This document shows positions 54,272 to 63,229 of a stretch of DNA of 64,000 bases, piece by piece. Position numbers and translations under genes: made by a program. Location of the stretch: positions 1-64,000 of the forward strand of contig CAVWQS010000004.1 in NCBI GenBank assembly GCA_963757155.1. The letters run 5' to 3'. The notes below the pieces were generated by a model. That model worked only from the letters and a program-made list of their open reading frames with translations. It did no database searches and was not told the origin of the DNA. Position 1 is the first letter of the stretch, and each line of letters begins with the position of its first letter. Origin of the DNA: DASXQK01 sp963757155 (lineage in GTDB: Bacteria > Pseudomonadota > Alphaproteobacteria > Dongiales > Dongiaceae).

Positions 54272-54909
54272 GGGCCGCGCCTGCCTTGCGGTTCGGAGCC
54301 GTGGGGTTGGCGCTGTTCGCCTTGTCCTTGCCTGCGCTGACGGTGCGGGTGGCGCTCGCCGCCCCGGTCACGGTCGAAGGCATCACCTTCAGCGACGAGC
54401 GCGGCGATTTCACCATCGTCAAGGTCACCGGCACCGGCACGCCGGCCGATCCCTTCACCATCGTCGAGGATGTGACGGGGGGTGCCCCGATCCTGGTCAT
54501 CCGCGGCTTCGACGAGCATTTCGGCAACCGCATCGGCTCTCAGCACGTCATGGGCATGGCCATCACCAAGATCGCCATCAACCATACCGGCGCGCCCTGG
54601 ACCGAATACCGCGTCGAGCTGCGCACGGCGCCCGATACCCCCAGCACTTATGGCGACGGGCTCTCCTTCGCCCAGGGCTGGGCGAAGAAGCCGTCGCTCA
54701 GCTCCAGCAATTTCACCAACATCCAGGAGACGGACGAGCCTTATGACGCCATCGATTTCGACCAGGGGCGGGTGGAGGTCGACAAGGCGGTGAGCTTCGA
54801 TTTCTTCATCACCGACATGACCCCGAAGCCGGAGATCTTCCTGCTCCAGGCACCGGTGCGCAGCGTCGCCTGCGCCTGGCCGCCGACCGGCGACCGGCAG
54901 CTCTGCTGA
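54268..54909 (+). CDS. Secreted protein of unknown function
   Basis: 213 residues if started at the TTG that overlaps the valS stop (TTGA); a GTG at 54301 is an alternative. A signal peptide (VGLALFALSLPALTVRVALAA) precedes a domain with VEGITFSDERGDFTIVKVTGTGTPADPFTIVEDVTGG and later TEYRVELRTAPDTPSTYGDGLSFAQGW, suggestive of a beta-rich fold. No family recognised. Coupling to valS is inferred from the overlap. Confidence 0.65.
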   Translation: MRAAPALRFGAVGLALFALSLPALTVRVALAAPVTVEGITFSDERGDFTIVKVTGTGTPADPFTIVEDVTGGAPILVIRGFDEHFGNRIGSQHVMGMAITKIAINHTGAPWTEYRVELRTAPDTPSTYGDGLSFAQGWAKKPSLSSSNFTNIQETDEPYDAIDFDQGRVEVDKAVSFDFFITDMTPKPEIFLLQAPVRSVACAWPPTGDRQLC

Positions 54910-54915
54910 GTTTCC

Positions 54916-55293
54916 ATGAGCGTCGCCGCCCTGCAGGCCCAGGCGTTCTATCGCGAGGTCGCGGCGGCGCGGGCGCTTTGGACAATTCGGGACGATGGTG
55001 GTTATCCCACGCCGCTTGAGCGCAGCGGCGGACGTGCCGTGCCGTTCTGGTCTTCCGAAAGCCGGGCGCTGACTGTCATTCGACGGGCCGCTGCCTATAA
55101 AGGCTTCGTTCCGGTTCGGATCGAATGGGATGTCTTTTGCAGCCGCTGGCTCCCGGGCCTTTTACAAGACCACGTCCTGGCAGGCGTCAACTGGAGCGGA
55201 TCGCGCGCCACTGGCTACGATGTCGATCCGCGCGAACTCAGAGAAAATGTTGAGGCTGTCGCCGCGATTGCAGACCGGCCCGTGGAGGGCTGA
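54916..55293 (+). CDS. DUF2750 family protein
   Basis: 125 residues with the family pattern: AFYREVAAARALWTIRDDGGYPTP, VPFWSSESRALTVIRR, IEWDVFCSRWLPGLLQDHVLAGVNWSG and the C-terminal VDPRELRENVEA. Short soluble proteins of unknown role. It begins 7 bases after the preceding gene. Confidence 0.8.
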   Translation: MSVAALQAQAFYREVAAARALWTIRDDGGYPTPLERSGGRAVPFWSSESRALTVIRRAAAYKGFVPVRIEWDVFCSRWLPGLLQDHVLAGVNWSGSRATGYDVDPRELRENVEAVAAIADRPVEG

Positions 55294-55347
55294 GCATCGC
55301 CGCCGATCTCAAGTTCCGAGTTGCCAAGCCCGGCTTTCTATCCTCCG

Positions 55348-55515
55348 ATGGCGCTCATGGTGATGATCCTGCCTTTCGTGCTTGGACTGCTGGCAGCCTT
55401 CCTGGCGATGCGGGGGCAGCGCTTCGGGGCCATCCTTGCCTGGGCGGCGCTGGTCATCGTGCTCCTCGCTTGGCTCCAGTATCACGCCAGCGATAAGCTC
55501 AATGTCTCCCTCTAG
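55348..55515 (+). CDS. DUF5993 family small membrane protein
   Basis: 55 residues, two helices (VMILPFVLGLLAAFLAMRGQ and FGAILAWAALVIVLLAW), ending HASDKLNVSL. This matches the short DUF5993 proteins usually encoded next to a DsbB-like gene, which follows 27 bases downstream. Confidence 0.75.
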   Translation: MALMVMILPFVLGLLAAFLAMRGQRFGAILAWAALVIVLLAWLQYHASDKLNVSL

Positions 55516-55542
55516 GCCGCAAGCGATGAGCCGGGCGGGGGC

Positions 55543-56094
55543 ATGCTGATCCGGCTGCTCAATCTGCTGGGACTGCTGGGCGTGAGCTTGGTGCTGCTGG
55601 CCGCGTTCTATTATCAGCTTTTCCAGAACGAGCTACCCTGTCCGATCTGCCTGCTGCAGCGGGGTTGCTTCGTGGCGCTGGGCATCGGCTTCGCTCTCAA
55701 TCTCAGCGTCGGGCCCTCGCGGCTGCATGACGCCATGATGCTGGTGAGCGGGCTTCTGGGCGCCGGCACGGCGCTGCGCCAATGGCTTCTCCATATCGCC
55801 CCGGGCGATGCGGGTTATGGCTCGCCCTTGTTTGGCGTCCATTTCTATACCTGGGCCTTTGTCACCTTTGCCGCTTCGATCCTCTATGTCGCCTTGCTGC
55901 TTCTCGTCGAGGCGCGCGAGGGCGGCTCTGCCCGGCGGCAGACCCAAGGCGCGGGCCTCCTCGGCCGCCTGGCTCTCTGGCTCTTCCTCCTGGTGGTGGG
56001 GGGCAATCTCGTCTCGACCCTGCTCGAATGCGGCTTCGGCGCCTGCGCCGCCAATCCGACCTTCTACGAGTGGCTGGGTCCCAAGGCGGTCTGA
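55543..56094 (+). CDS. DsbB family disulfide bond formation protein
   Basis: 183 residues, four main helices plus a C-terminal one. C33 and C36 form the quinone-linked CPIC pair (NELPCPICLLQR). Canonical DsbB has its second Cys pair in the second periplasmic loop. Here that loop (WLLHIAPGDAGYGSPLFGVHFYTW) has none, and two cysteines occur near the C-terminus instead (LLECGFGACAANP). It pairs with the DUF5993 gene upstream; no DsbA partner is in the window. Confidence 0.85.
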   Translation: MLIRLLNLLGLLGVSLVLLAAFYYQLFQNELPCPICLLQRGCFVALGIGFALNLSVGPSRLHDAMMLVSGLLGAGTALRQWLLHIAPGDAGYGSPLFGVHFYTWAFVTFAASILYVALLLLVEAREGGSARRQTQGAGLLGRLALWLFLLVVGGNLVSTLLECGFGACAANPTFYEWLGPKAV

Positions 56095-56260
56095 GGCTGG
56101 TTTCGCTCCGCGCTGCCGGAACTTGCCTTGCCTGCCCCTGGTCCGGCCCCTGCGCTATCCCTTGGGCGGATAGGCCTCTGCCGATAAAGCATTGGAAGCC
56201 CCCTGGAGGCCCGGCTATTTTCCCTGCTCTTTTCGGGGTCATTTTTGGGAGGAGGCTCGC

Positions 56261-57979
56261 ATGAGCCAGACCGATAAATCGAAGCTGCCGAGCCGCCACG
56301 TCTCCGTCGGGCCGGCCAGCGCGCCGCACCGCTCCTACTACTATGCCATGGGCATGACCGAGGAGGAGATCGCCCAGCCCTTCGTCGGCGTGGTCACCAC
56401 CTGGAACGAGGCGGCGCCCTGCAACATCTCCCTCAGCCGCCAGGCGCAGGTGGTGAAGCGGGGGGTCAAGGCCGCGGCCGGCACGCCCCGCGAGTTCACC
56501 ACCATCACCGTGACCGACGGCATCGCCATGGGCCATGCCGGGATGAAATCCTCCCTGGTCAGCCGCGAGGTGATCGCCGATTCCACCGAGCTCACGGTGC
56601 GCGGCCACTGCTATGACGCCCTCGTCGGCCTTGCCGGCTGCGATAAATCGCTGCCCGGTCTGATGATGGCCATGGTGCGGCTCAACATCCCCTCGGTCTT
56701 CATGTATGGCGGCTCGATCCTGCCCGGCCGCTTCCGCGGCAAGGATGTGACGGTGCAGGACGTCTTCGAGGCCGTGGGCGCCCATTCCAGCGGCAAGATC
56801 AGCGACGAGGATCTGCATGAGCTGGAATGCGTCGCCTGTCCCTCCGCCGGCTCCTGCGGCGGCCAGTTCACGGCCAACACCATGGCCTGCGTCTCCGAGG
56901 CGATCGGCCTGGCGCTGCCCGGCTCGGCCGGGGCGCCGGCACCCTATGAGAGCCGCGACGCCTATGCCGAGGCCTCGGGCCAGGCGGTGATGGCGCTGCT
57001 CCACAAGAACATCCGGCCGCGCGACATCGTCACCCGCAAGGCGCTGGAGAATGCGGCCATGGTGGTCGCGGCGACCGGCGGCTCGACCAATGGCGGCCTG
57101 CATCTGCCGGCCATCGCCCATGAGGCGGGCATCGAGTTCGATCTGCATGACGTCTGCGACATCTTCCGCAAGACGCCCTATATCGCCGATCTGAAGCCGG
57201 GCGGACGCTATGTCGCCAAGGACATGTATGAGGTCGGCGGCGTGCCGGTGCTGATGAAGGCGCTGCTCGAGGGCGGCTTCCTCCACGGCGATTGCATGAC
57301 GGTGACCGGCAAGACCATCGCGGAGAATCTGAAGAGCATCAAATTGCCGACCAATCAGGACGTGATCCGCACCACCGCCAAGCCGCTGTCGGCGACCGGC
57401 GGCGTCGTCGGCCTCAAGGGCAATCTGGCGCCCCAGGGGGCGATCGTGAAAGTCGCGGGCATGCAGAACCAGGTCTTCAGCGGCCCGGCCCGCTGCTTCG
57501 ACTGCGAGGAGGATGCCTTCGAGGCGGTGCGCGTGCACGATTACAAGGAAGGCGAGGTCATCGTCATCCGCTATGAGGGCCCGCGCGGCGGCCCCGGCAT
57601 GCGCGAGATGCTGGCGACCACGGCCGCCATCTATGGCCAGGGCATGGGCGACAAGGTGGCGCTCATCACCGACGGGCGTTTCTCCGGCGCCACCCGCGGC
57701 TTCTGCGTCGGCCATGTCGGGCCGGAAGCGGCGGTCGGCGGGCCGATCGGGCTGATCAAGGACGGCGACATCATCCGCCTCGACGCCGTGAAGGGCACGC
57801 TGGAGGTCGATCTCAGCGACGCCGAGCTCGCCAAGCGCCGCAAGGCCTGGAAGCCGCGCCAGCACGACTATCAGTCGGGTGCCATATGGCGCTATGCTCA
57901 AACCGTCGGCGATGCGGAGAAGGGTGCTGTCACCCATCCCGGCGCCAAAGCGGAGACACATGTTTATGCAGATATCTAG
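56261..57979 (+). CDS. ilvD: Dihydroxy-acid dehydratase
   Basis: 572 residues; dehydrates 2,3-dihydroxy-isovalerate and 3-methylvalerate in branched-chain amino acid synthesis. Iron-sulfur ligands C54 (NEAAPCNIS), C127 (LAGCDKSLPG) and C199 (PSAGSCGGQFTANTM) are present; GGSTNGGLHLPAIAHEAG, YEGPRGGPGMREM and TDGRFSGATRGFCVGHVGPEA are hallmark motifs. GGAGG lies before the ATG at 56261. Frame intact. Confidence 0.97.
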   Translation: MSQTDKSKLPSRHVSVGPASAPHRSYYYAMGMTEEEIAQPFVGVVTTWNEAAPCNISLSRQAQVVKRGVKAAAGTPREFTTITVTDGIAMGHAGMKSSLVSREVIADSTELTVRGHCYDALVGLAGCDKSLPGLMMAMVRLNIPSVFMYGGSILPGRFRGKDVTVQDVFEAVGAHSSGKISDEDLHELECVACPSAGSCGGQFTANTMACVSEAIGLALPGSAGAPAPYESRDAYAEASGQAVMALLHKNIRPRDIVTRKALENAAMVVAATGGSTNGGLHLPAIAHEAGIEFDLHDVCDIFRKTPYIADLKPGGRYVAKDMYEVGGVPVLMKALLEGGFLHGDCMTVTGKTIAENLKSIKLPTNQDVIRTTAKPLSATGGVVGLKGNLAPQGAIVKVAGMQNQVFSGPARCFDCEEDAFEAVRVHDYKEGEVIVIRYEGPRGGPGMREMLATTAAIYGQGMGDKVALITDGRFSGATRGFCVGHVGPEAAVGGPIGLIKDGDIIRLDAVKGTLEVDLSDAELAKRRKAWKPRQHDYQSGAIWRYAQTVGDAEKGAVTHPGAKAETHVYADI

Positions 57980-58016
57980 CGCGGCCGCCATCGCGACCGC
58001 GGCACAGGCCTCCCTC

Positions 58017-58045
58017 ACCCTCCCCCGCAAGGGGGGAGGGCGGGG
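58017..58045. repeat. G/C-tract palindromic repeat
   Basis: ACCCTCCCCCGCAA then GGGGGGAGGGCGGGG, just before the lemA start. Same family as 954-990 and 34511-34548. Confidence 0.55.
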
Positions 58046-58064
58046 TCATGCCAGGGTCGGGGCG

Positions 58065-58649
58065 ATGCTGCGCGGCTTGCTTCTGTCGCTCTTCGTTGCC
58101 TTGCCGCTCGCCGGCTGCGGCGTCAACAACATCCCGAGCTATTCGGAGCAGGCGAAGGCGACCTGGGCCCAGGTGCTGAACCAATATCAGCGCCGGACCG
58201 ATCTCGTGCCCAATCTGGTCGCCACGGTGAAGGGTGCAGCCGATTTCGAAAGCAAGACCCTGCAGGCCGTAGTCGAGGCCCGTGCCAAGGTCGGGCAGAT
58301 GCAGCTGCCGCCCGATATCCTGACCAATCCCGATGCCATGAAGACCTTCGAGCAGAACCAGGGTCAGCTGACCTCGGCTCTCTCGCGGCTGATGGTGGTG
58401 GTCGAGCAATATCCGCAGCTGAAGGCCAACGCCAATTTCCAGACCCTGCAGGCCCAGCTCGAAGGGACCGAGAACCGCATCGCCGTGGCCCGGCGCGACT
58501 ACATCCAGGCCGTGCAGCAGTACAACACCGAGCTCAAGACCTTCCCGGGCCGCATCTGGGCGATGCTGCTCTATTCCAGCTACAAGGAGATGGCCCAGTT
58601 CACCGTCGACGAGAAGACGATGACCGTGCCGACGGTGAATTTCAATTGA
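58065..58649 (+). CDS. lemA: LemA family lipoprotein
   Basis: 194 residues with a lipoprotein signal (LLLSLFVALPLAGCG, lipobox LAGC). The LemA pattern follows: QYQRRTDLVPNLVATVKGAADFESKTLQAVVEARAKVGQ, LSRLMVVVEQYPQLKANANFQTLQAQLEGTENRIAVARRDYIQAVQQYNTELKTFP. Usually encoded with TPM-domain proteins, as here. The precise role is unknown. Confidence 0.95.
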   Translation: MLRGLLLSLFVALPLAGCGVNNIPSYSEQAKATWAQVLNQYQRRTDLVPNLVATVKGAADFESKTLQAVVEARAKVGQMQLPPDILTNPDAMKTFEQNQGQLTSALSRLMVVVEQYPQLKANANFQTLQAQLEGTENRIAVARRDYIQAVQQYNTELKTFPGRIWAMLLYSSYKEMAQFTVDEKTMTVPTVNFN

Positions 58650-59470
58650 GGCTGCCGCTGGTTCTAACGGAACTCCCTCGCCCCCGGACAGAGGGCCGGG
58701 GTGAGGGGGGCAGGTTCGGTTTCGCCGCTGGCATCGGCCTGCTTCTCCTTCTGCTGCTCTCCTTCACCGCCGCCCAAGCCGATCCGCCCATCCCACCGCT
58801 CACGGGGCGGGTGATGGATCTGGCTCAAATTCTCGACCAGGCCGAGAAGGACCGCATCACCGCGGAGCTCGCAAATTTCGAGAAGCAGAAGCAGCTCCAG
58901 CTCGTCGTCGTGACTCTGCCGGATCTCGCCGGCTACACCATCGAGGATTGGGGCCTGGCCCTTGGCCGCAGCTGGGCCATCGGACAGAAGGGCAAGGACG
59001 ATGGCGTGATCCTGCTGGTCGCGCCGAAGGACCACAAGCTCAGGATCGAGGTGGGCTACGGCCTCGAGGGCGATCTGCCGGACGCGACCGCCAACGAGAT
59101 CATCCAAAACGTCATCATCCCGCATCTGCGCAATGGCGAGATGGCGCTGGGCATCGAGGCCGGCGTGCAGGCCATCATCAAGACCCTGGGCGGGACGGTC
59201 GATGCCGCGGTCGCCGTGCCCGCAGCGCAGGCAGAAAGCTCTCAAGAGGATGATGGGCTTCTCTTCTGGGTGAGCCTCATCCTGTTCTTCGGGTTCGTGA
59301 TATTCGTGAACGTCGGGCGCCGGGGCCGGCGCCGGGGCTTCTGGGGCGGCTACTATCTAATCGGCGGTGGTTTGGGGAGCGGCGGCTCGTCCAGCGGCGG
59401 CTCCTCGGGTGGCGGCTTCTCGGGCGGCGGCGGCTCCTTCGGGGGCGGCGGCGCCTCGGGAGGGTGGTGA
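58646..59470 (+). CDS. TPM domain protein with Gly/Ser-rich tail
   Basis: 274 residues from a TTG that overlaps the lemA stop (ATTGA). The first ~22 codons are encoded by a palindromic repeat, then come a signal/anchor helix (GIGLLLLLLLSFTAAQA), the TPM domain (GRVMDLAQILDQAEKDRITAELANFEKQKQLQLVVVTLPDL; GKDDGVILLVAPKDHKLRIEVGYGLEGDLPDATA), a second helix (LLFWVSLILFFGFVIFV) and a tail of GGGS-like repeats. This layout is standard for LemA-associated TPM proteins. Confidence 0.9.
   Translation: MRLPLVLTELPRPRTEGRGEGGRFGFAAGIGLLLLLLLSFTAAQADPPIPPLTGRVMDLAQILDQAEKDRITAELANFEKQKQLQLVVVTLPDLAGYTIEDWGLALGRSWAIGQKGKDDGVILLVAPKDHKLRIEVGYGLEGDLPDATANEIIQNVIIPHLRNGEMALGIEAGVQAIIKTLGGTVDAAVAVPAAQAESSQEDDGLLFWVSLILFFGFVIFVNVGRRGRRRGFWGGYYLIGGGLGSGGSSSGGSSGGGFSGGGGSFGGGGASGGW
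58674..58711. repeat. Palindromic repeat inside the TPM gene 5' end
   Basis: CCCTCGCCCCCGGACAGAGG followed by GCCGGGGTGAGGGGGG: an imperfect hairpin of the type normally found between genes, here translated as LPRPRTEGRGEGG ahead of the signal helix. Confidence 0.55.
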
Positions 59471-59472
59471 GC

Positions 59473-60090
59473 ATGCGCAAGCTTTCCGCGATCGAACGAA
59501 AAGGCGTCGAAGCGGCCATCGCCGAAGCGGAGAAGGGCACGAGCGCGGAATTCGTCGCTGTCGTCGCCAGCCGTGCCGACCGCTATCACGTGGTCAGCCT
59601 TGCCGGCGCCATCCTGGCCGCTCTGGCCGCGGCGGTGATCGTCATGCTGGTCGACCCCTGGGCATCGCTTCGCCTAATGCTGGGCGCCCAAATCGTCGCC
59701 TTCGGAATCGTCTACGGAATTCTGGAGCTGACGCCGCTCTCCGTCCGCCTGGCGCTGCGCCGGGCCCGACAGGCAAAGGCGCGGCGCCTGGCGCATCTCC
59801 TGTTCCTCGATCGCGGCCTGGCGAGCCTGCCGGAGCACAACGGCGTGCTGTTGCTGGTGGCGCTGGCGGAGCACCAGGTCGAGATCGTGGCCGACCATGG
59901 CATCGAATCCCTGGCGGGGAGTGCGGAGTGGAAGAAGATCGTGGATGCCTTCACCGCGACCGCGCGCCAAGGCGCGGTGGCGAAGGCGCTTGAAACCGCC
60001 GTGCGCGATCTCGGCGGCCTGCTCGCGCGCCATTACCCGGCGGCCCCCGGCGACCGCAATCATCTGCCCGATCGCCTGATCGAGCTCTGA
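59473..60090 (+). CDS. TPM domain membrane protein
   Basis: 205 residues. An N-terminal half TPM motif (VEAAIAEAEKGTSAEFVAVVASRADRYH) is followed by two helices (VSLAGAILAALAAAVIVML; LMLGAQIVAFGIVYGILEL) and the rest of the TPM domain (NGVLLLVALAEHQVEIVADHGIESLAGSAEWKKIVD). It begins 2 bases after the previous TPM gene stop; together with lemA this forms a three-gene unit. Confidence 0.88.
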   Translation: MRKLSAIERKGVEAAIAEAEKGTSAEFVAVVASRADRYHVVSLAGAILAALAAAVIVMLVDPWASLRLMLGAQIVAFGIVYGILELTPLSVRLALRRARQAKARRLAHLLFLDRGLASLPEHNGVLLLVALAEHQVEIVADHGIESLAGSAEWKKIVDAFTATARQGAVAKALETAVRDLGGLLARHYPAAPGDRNHLPDRLIEL

Positions 60091-60106
60091 CAAGAGGACA
60101 GGCGTC

Positions 60107-61605
60107 ATGGCCCGCATCGCCATCGGCGGCTTCCAGCACGAGACGAATACCTTCGCCCCCACCCCTGCGAGCTATCAGGATTTCGCCCGGGCCGATGGCT
60201 GGCCGGCTCTCCTGCGCGGGCGGGAGATGCTGGATGTCCTCGACGGGATCAATCTGCCGTCCGCGGGATTCATCGCTGCCGCCAAGCGGCAAGGCCACGA
60301 ACTCCTCCCGCTGCTCTGGTGCTCCGCCACGCCCTCCGGCCCGGTCGTGCAGGAGGCCTATGAGCGCATCGCCGGCGAGCTGCTGGAGCGGCTTACCGCC
60401 GCCGGTCCCGTCGATGCGGTTTATCTCGACCTCCATGGCGCCATGGTCGCGGCGCATCTGCCCGATGGCGAGGGCGAGCTGCTGCGGCGTCTGCGGCGTC
60501 TGGTAGGACCGGATCTGCCGATCGTCGCCAGCCTCGATTTCCACGCCAATGTCTCGCCGGCGATGGTCGCATACGCGACGGCGCTCGCGGCCTATCGGAC
60601 ATATCCCCATATCGATATGGCGGTGACGGGCGAGCGCGCCGCGGCGCTGCTCCAGCGCATCTTGCGCCAGGGCCCGCTCGCCAAGGCGCTTCGCCGGCCG
60701 TCCTTCCTCATCCCGCTCACCTGGCAATGCACCATGGTCGATCCCGCGGCCTCGCTTTTCGGCGAGGTCGCGGCCGGTGAGCAAGGCGAGGTGGCGAGCC
60801 TCTCCTTCGCCCCCGGCTTCCCGCCCGCCGACGTACCGGATTGCGGCCCGGCTGTGCTGGCTTATGGCGAGAACCAGCGCGCGGCCGACCGCGTCGCCGA
60901 TCGTCTGGCGGCGGCCGTAGCCGAGGCGGAGCCGGATTTCGCCGGCCGCATCTATGAGCCCGACGAGGCTGTGCGGGAAGCCATGCGGCTCTCCGCCTGC
61001 GCCAGGCGGCCCGGTGATCCTGGCCGACACGCAGGACAATCCCGGCGCCGGGCGGCAATTCCGATACGGTCGGGCTGATCGAGGCGCTGCTGCGCCAAGG
61101 TGCCGAGGGCGCGGTCGCTGGCCTGCTCCATGACCCGGCCACGGCCGCGGCCGCCCATGCGGCGGGGCAGGGGGCGGAGATCGAGCTCGCCATCGGCGAG
61201 ATCTCGCGGCTGCCGGGCCATCGGCCGCTGGCAGGGCGCTTTCGCGTCGAGCGGCTGGGCGATGGGCGCTTCGACGCCACCGGTCCCTTCTATGCCGGCA
61301 ATCGCATGGAGCTCGGGCCGATGGCGCGGCTCGCCATCGGTGGACTTCGCATCCTCGTTTCGAGCCGCAAGCAGCAGGCGGCCGATCAGGCCATGTTCCG
61401 CCATCTCGGCATCGAGCCCACGGCCGAGAAGATCCTCGCTCTCAAGAGCTCGGTTCATTTCCGGGCCGATTTCCAGCCCATCGCCGAGGCGATCCTGATC
61501 GTCGCCGCCGACGGCCCGAATCCCGTCGACCATCGCAAGCTGGCCTACCGGAATCTGCGGCCGGGGATGAGGCTGATGCCGATGGGCCCGGCCTTCCAGG
61601 GGTAG
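60107..61605 (+). CDS. M81 family metallopeptidase (MlrC-like), two frameshifts (near 61012 and 61050)
   Basis: About 499 residues after correction. N-terminus ARIAIGGFQHETNTFAP is the family signature; metal-site regions include AVYLDLHGAMVAAHLPDGEGELLRRLR and ASLDFHANVSPAMVAYATALAAYRTYPHID. Two extra bases hide the junction; corrected, it reads GGPVILADTQDNPGAGGNSDTVGLIEALLRQG, the other conserved motif, and ends at 61605. Named for a microcystin-degrading enzyme, but most members have other unknown substrates. Confidence 0.88.
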
Positions 61606-61785
61606 AGGACGGCCGGCGCCAACAGTGACATTGACGGAAACGCGTTTTGCGTATAGAGTGTAAGTTTAGAGTCTACATGGAGGATTGCCTGCAGATTCCC
61701 TGCAGAAGCAGGTCGGACCGCCGGGAAAACTGCTTCCAGCGAAATTGAATGCCGGTCGCAACCCGGGCCGAATGGCCCGCGACCC

Positions 61786-62214
61786 TCAGCCCAGCTTCAG
61801 CTTCTCGTCGAGCGAAAAACGTCCGGCACCCGTGAGATAGAGAAGGAAGAGGCCGGAGATGATGCTGACGTTCTTGAGGAAATGGATCTCGGCATCGACC
61901 TGCTCCGCGCCTGACATGGTCCAGAAATGGTGACCGAGGATCGCGGTTGCGAGGGTGTAAAGCGCGAGCAGAATTGCGAGCGGCCGGGTGAAAAGGCCCA
62001 GGACAATGGCAAGGGCGACGCCCAGTTCCATGATTATGGCGATCGGCGCCGCCAAGGAGGGAAGGGGCACGCCTCCTTGGGTGAAATAGGCGATCGTTCC
62101 GCTATATCCCGTCAGCTTCTGCCAGCCGAACACGACGAACAGGATCATCATAAGGATTCTCGAGATCAGCAGAAGTGGATCCCTGATCTGTTCGGCACCG
62201 AATGTGTTGCGCAT
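61786..62214 (-). CDS. DoxX family membrane protein
   Basis: 142 residues, four helices. Family markers are LLLISRILMMILFVVFGWQKLTGYSGTIAYFTQGGVPLPSLAAPIAIIMELGVALAIVLGLFTRPLAILLALYTLATAI in order. Start 62214 is preferred (AAAGG upstream); the longer frame to 62382 reads through a palindromic repeat. The gap 61606-61785 between it and the convergent mlrC-like gene holds no gene. Confidence 0.92.
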   Translation of the reverse strand: MRNTFGAEQIRDPLLLISRILMMILFVVFGWQKLTGYSGTIAYFTQGGVPLPSLAAPIAIIMELGVALAIVLGLFTRPLAILLALYTLATAILGHHFWTMSGAEQVDAEIHFLKNVSIISGLFLLYLTGAGRFSLDEKLKLG

Positions 62215-62334
62215 GGATCTGCCTTTCTTATCAATCTGCGAGAGTTCAGCGGTAATTGAGGGGCTCGACAAACAGGAAAGCAACGGCGGATTGTCGCCTC
62301 GTTGCGCTCGCCATTCTTTCATATGCGCACTTCC

Positions 62335-62360
62335 GTCATTCCTGCTTTCGCGGGAATGAC
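62335..62360. repeat. Palindromic repeat (cGTCATTCC family)
   Basis: GTCATTCCTGCTTTCGCGGG AATGAC: a short hairpin copy upstream of the DoxX gene and downstream of xthA. The remaining bases of 62215-62430 hold nothing recognisable. Confidence 0.55.
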
Positions 62361-62430
62361 GAGACGGGGAGACATCGCTCAAATCGTTTGGATAGCGCGA
62401 GGCCGCGCTAGGAAGGCAGAGCCGCCCGAC

Positions 62431-63216
62431 CTAAAGCTCCAGCTCGCACCACACCGGCGTGTGGTCGGAGGGCTTGTCCTTGTGGCGCGGACTCTTGTCG
62501 ATCTCGGCGGCGGTGAGGCGGTCGGCGGCTTGCGGCGACAGCAGCAGATGGTCGATGCGCAGGCCTTGATCCTTCTGCCAGCGCCCCGCCTGGTAATCCC
62601 AGAAGGTATAGCGGCGCGGCTCCGAATGGAGGGCGCGGAAGGCGTCGGTGAAGCCGAGATTGACCAGACGGCGGAAGGCGGCGCGGCTCTCCGGCCGGCA
62701 GAGGGCATCGTCCTTCCAGCCGATGGGATCATAGACGTCGTCATCGGTCGGGCAGACGTTGTAGTCGCCGCCGAGGACCAGCGGCTCTTCCAGCGCGAGC
62801 AGGCCCTGGGCATGGCCGCGCAGCCGCTCCAGCCAGGCGAGCTTGTAGGGATATTTGTCGCTGTCGGCGGGATTGCCGTTGGGGAGATAGATGCTGGCCA
62901 CCCGCACCACCTTGCCGTCGGCCTGGACGAGGGCCTCGACATAGCGCGCCGGCTCGTCCTCGACGAAGCCGGGCAGGCGCTCGGCCTCGATGGTCATGGG
63001 ATGGCGGGAGAGGATGGCGACGCCGTTGTAGCTCTTCTGCCCGACGATCGCGAGATTGTAGCCGAGGTCCTCGAACTCCAGCCGGGGGAAGCCCTCGGTC
63101 TGGCATTTGATCTCCTGGAAGAGGGCCACATCCGGCTTGGCCTCGCGCAGCCAGTCGAGCACCAGCCCGATCCGGCTGCGGACCGAATTGACGTTCCAAG
63201 ACGCTATGCGGATCAA
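62431..63216 (-). CDS. xthA: Exodeoxyribonuclease III
   Basis: 261 residues from a TTG at 63216 (LIRIASWNVNSVRSRIGLVLDWL). Exonuclease III/AP endonuclease fold: QEIKCQTEGFP with the metal-binding Glu, YNGVAILSR, LGGDYNVCPTDDDVYDP, YTFWDYQAGRWQKDQGLRIDHLLLS and the C-terminal DKPSDHTPVW with the catalytic Asp-His. It begins 13 bases after erpA, so probably shares its transcript. Confidence 0.95.
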   Translation of the reverse strand: MIRIASWNVNSVRSRIGLVLDWLREAKPDVALFQEIKCQTEGFPRLEFEDLGYNLAIVGQKSYNGVAILSRHPMTIEAERLPGFVEDEPARYVEALVQADGKVVRVASIYLPNGNPADSDKYPYKLAWLERLRGHAQGLLALEEPLVLGGDYNVCPTDDDVYDPIGWKDDALCRPESRAAFRRLVNLGFTDAFRALHSEPRRYTFWDYQAGRWQKDQGLRIDHLLLSPQAADRLTAAEIDKSPRHKDKPSDHTPVWCELEL

Positions 63217-63229
63217 GTCGCGATTCGGA

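Noticed and set aside
52684..54909. A 741-codon frame crossing valS and the following gene
   Set aside because: The part inside valS is out of frame and low complexity. Only the end beyond 54268 has a signal peptide and domain-like sequence and is annotated as a separate gene.
5890..61060. Programmed ribosomal frameshifting as explanation for the many frame jumps
   Set aside because: The sites share no slippery heptamer or downstream structure and occur in unrelated genes; insertion-type sequencing errors are simpler.
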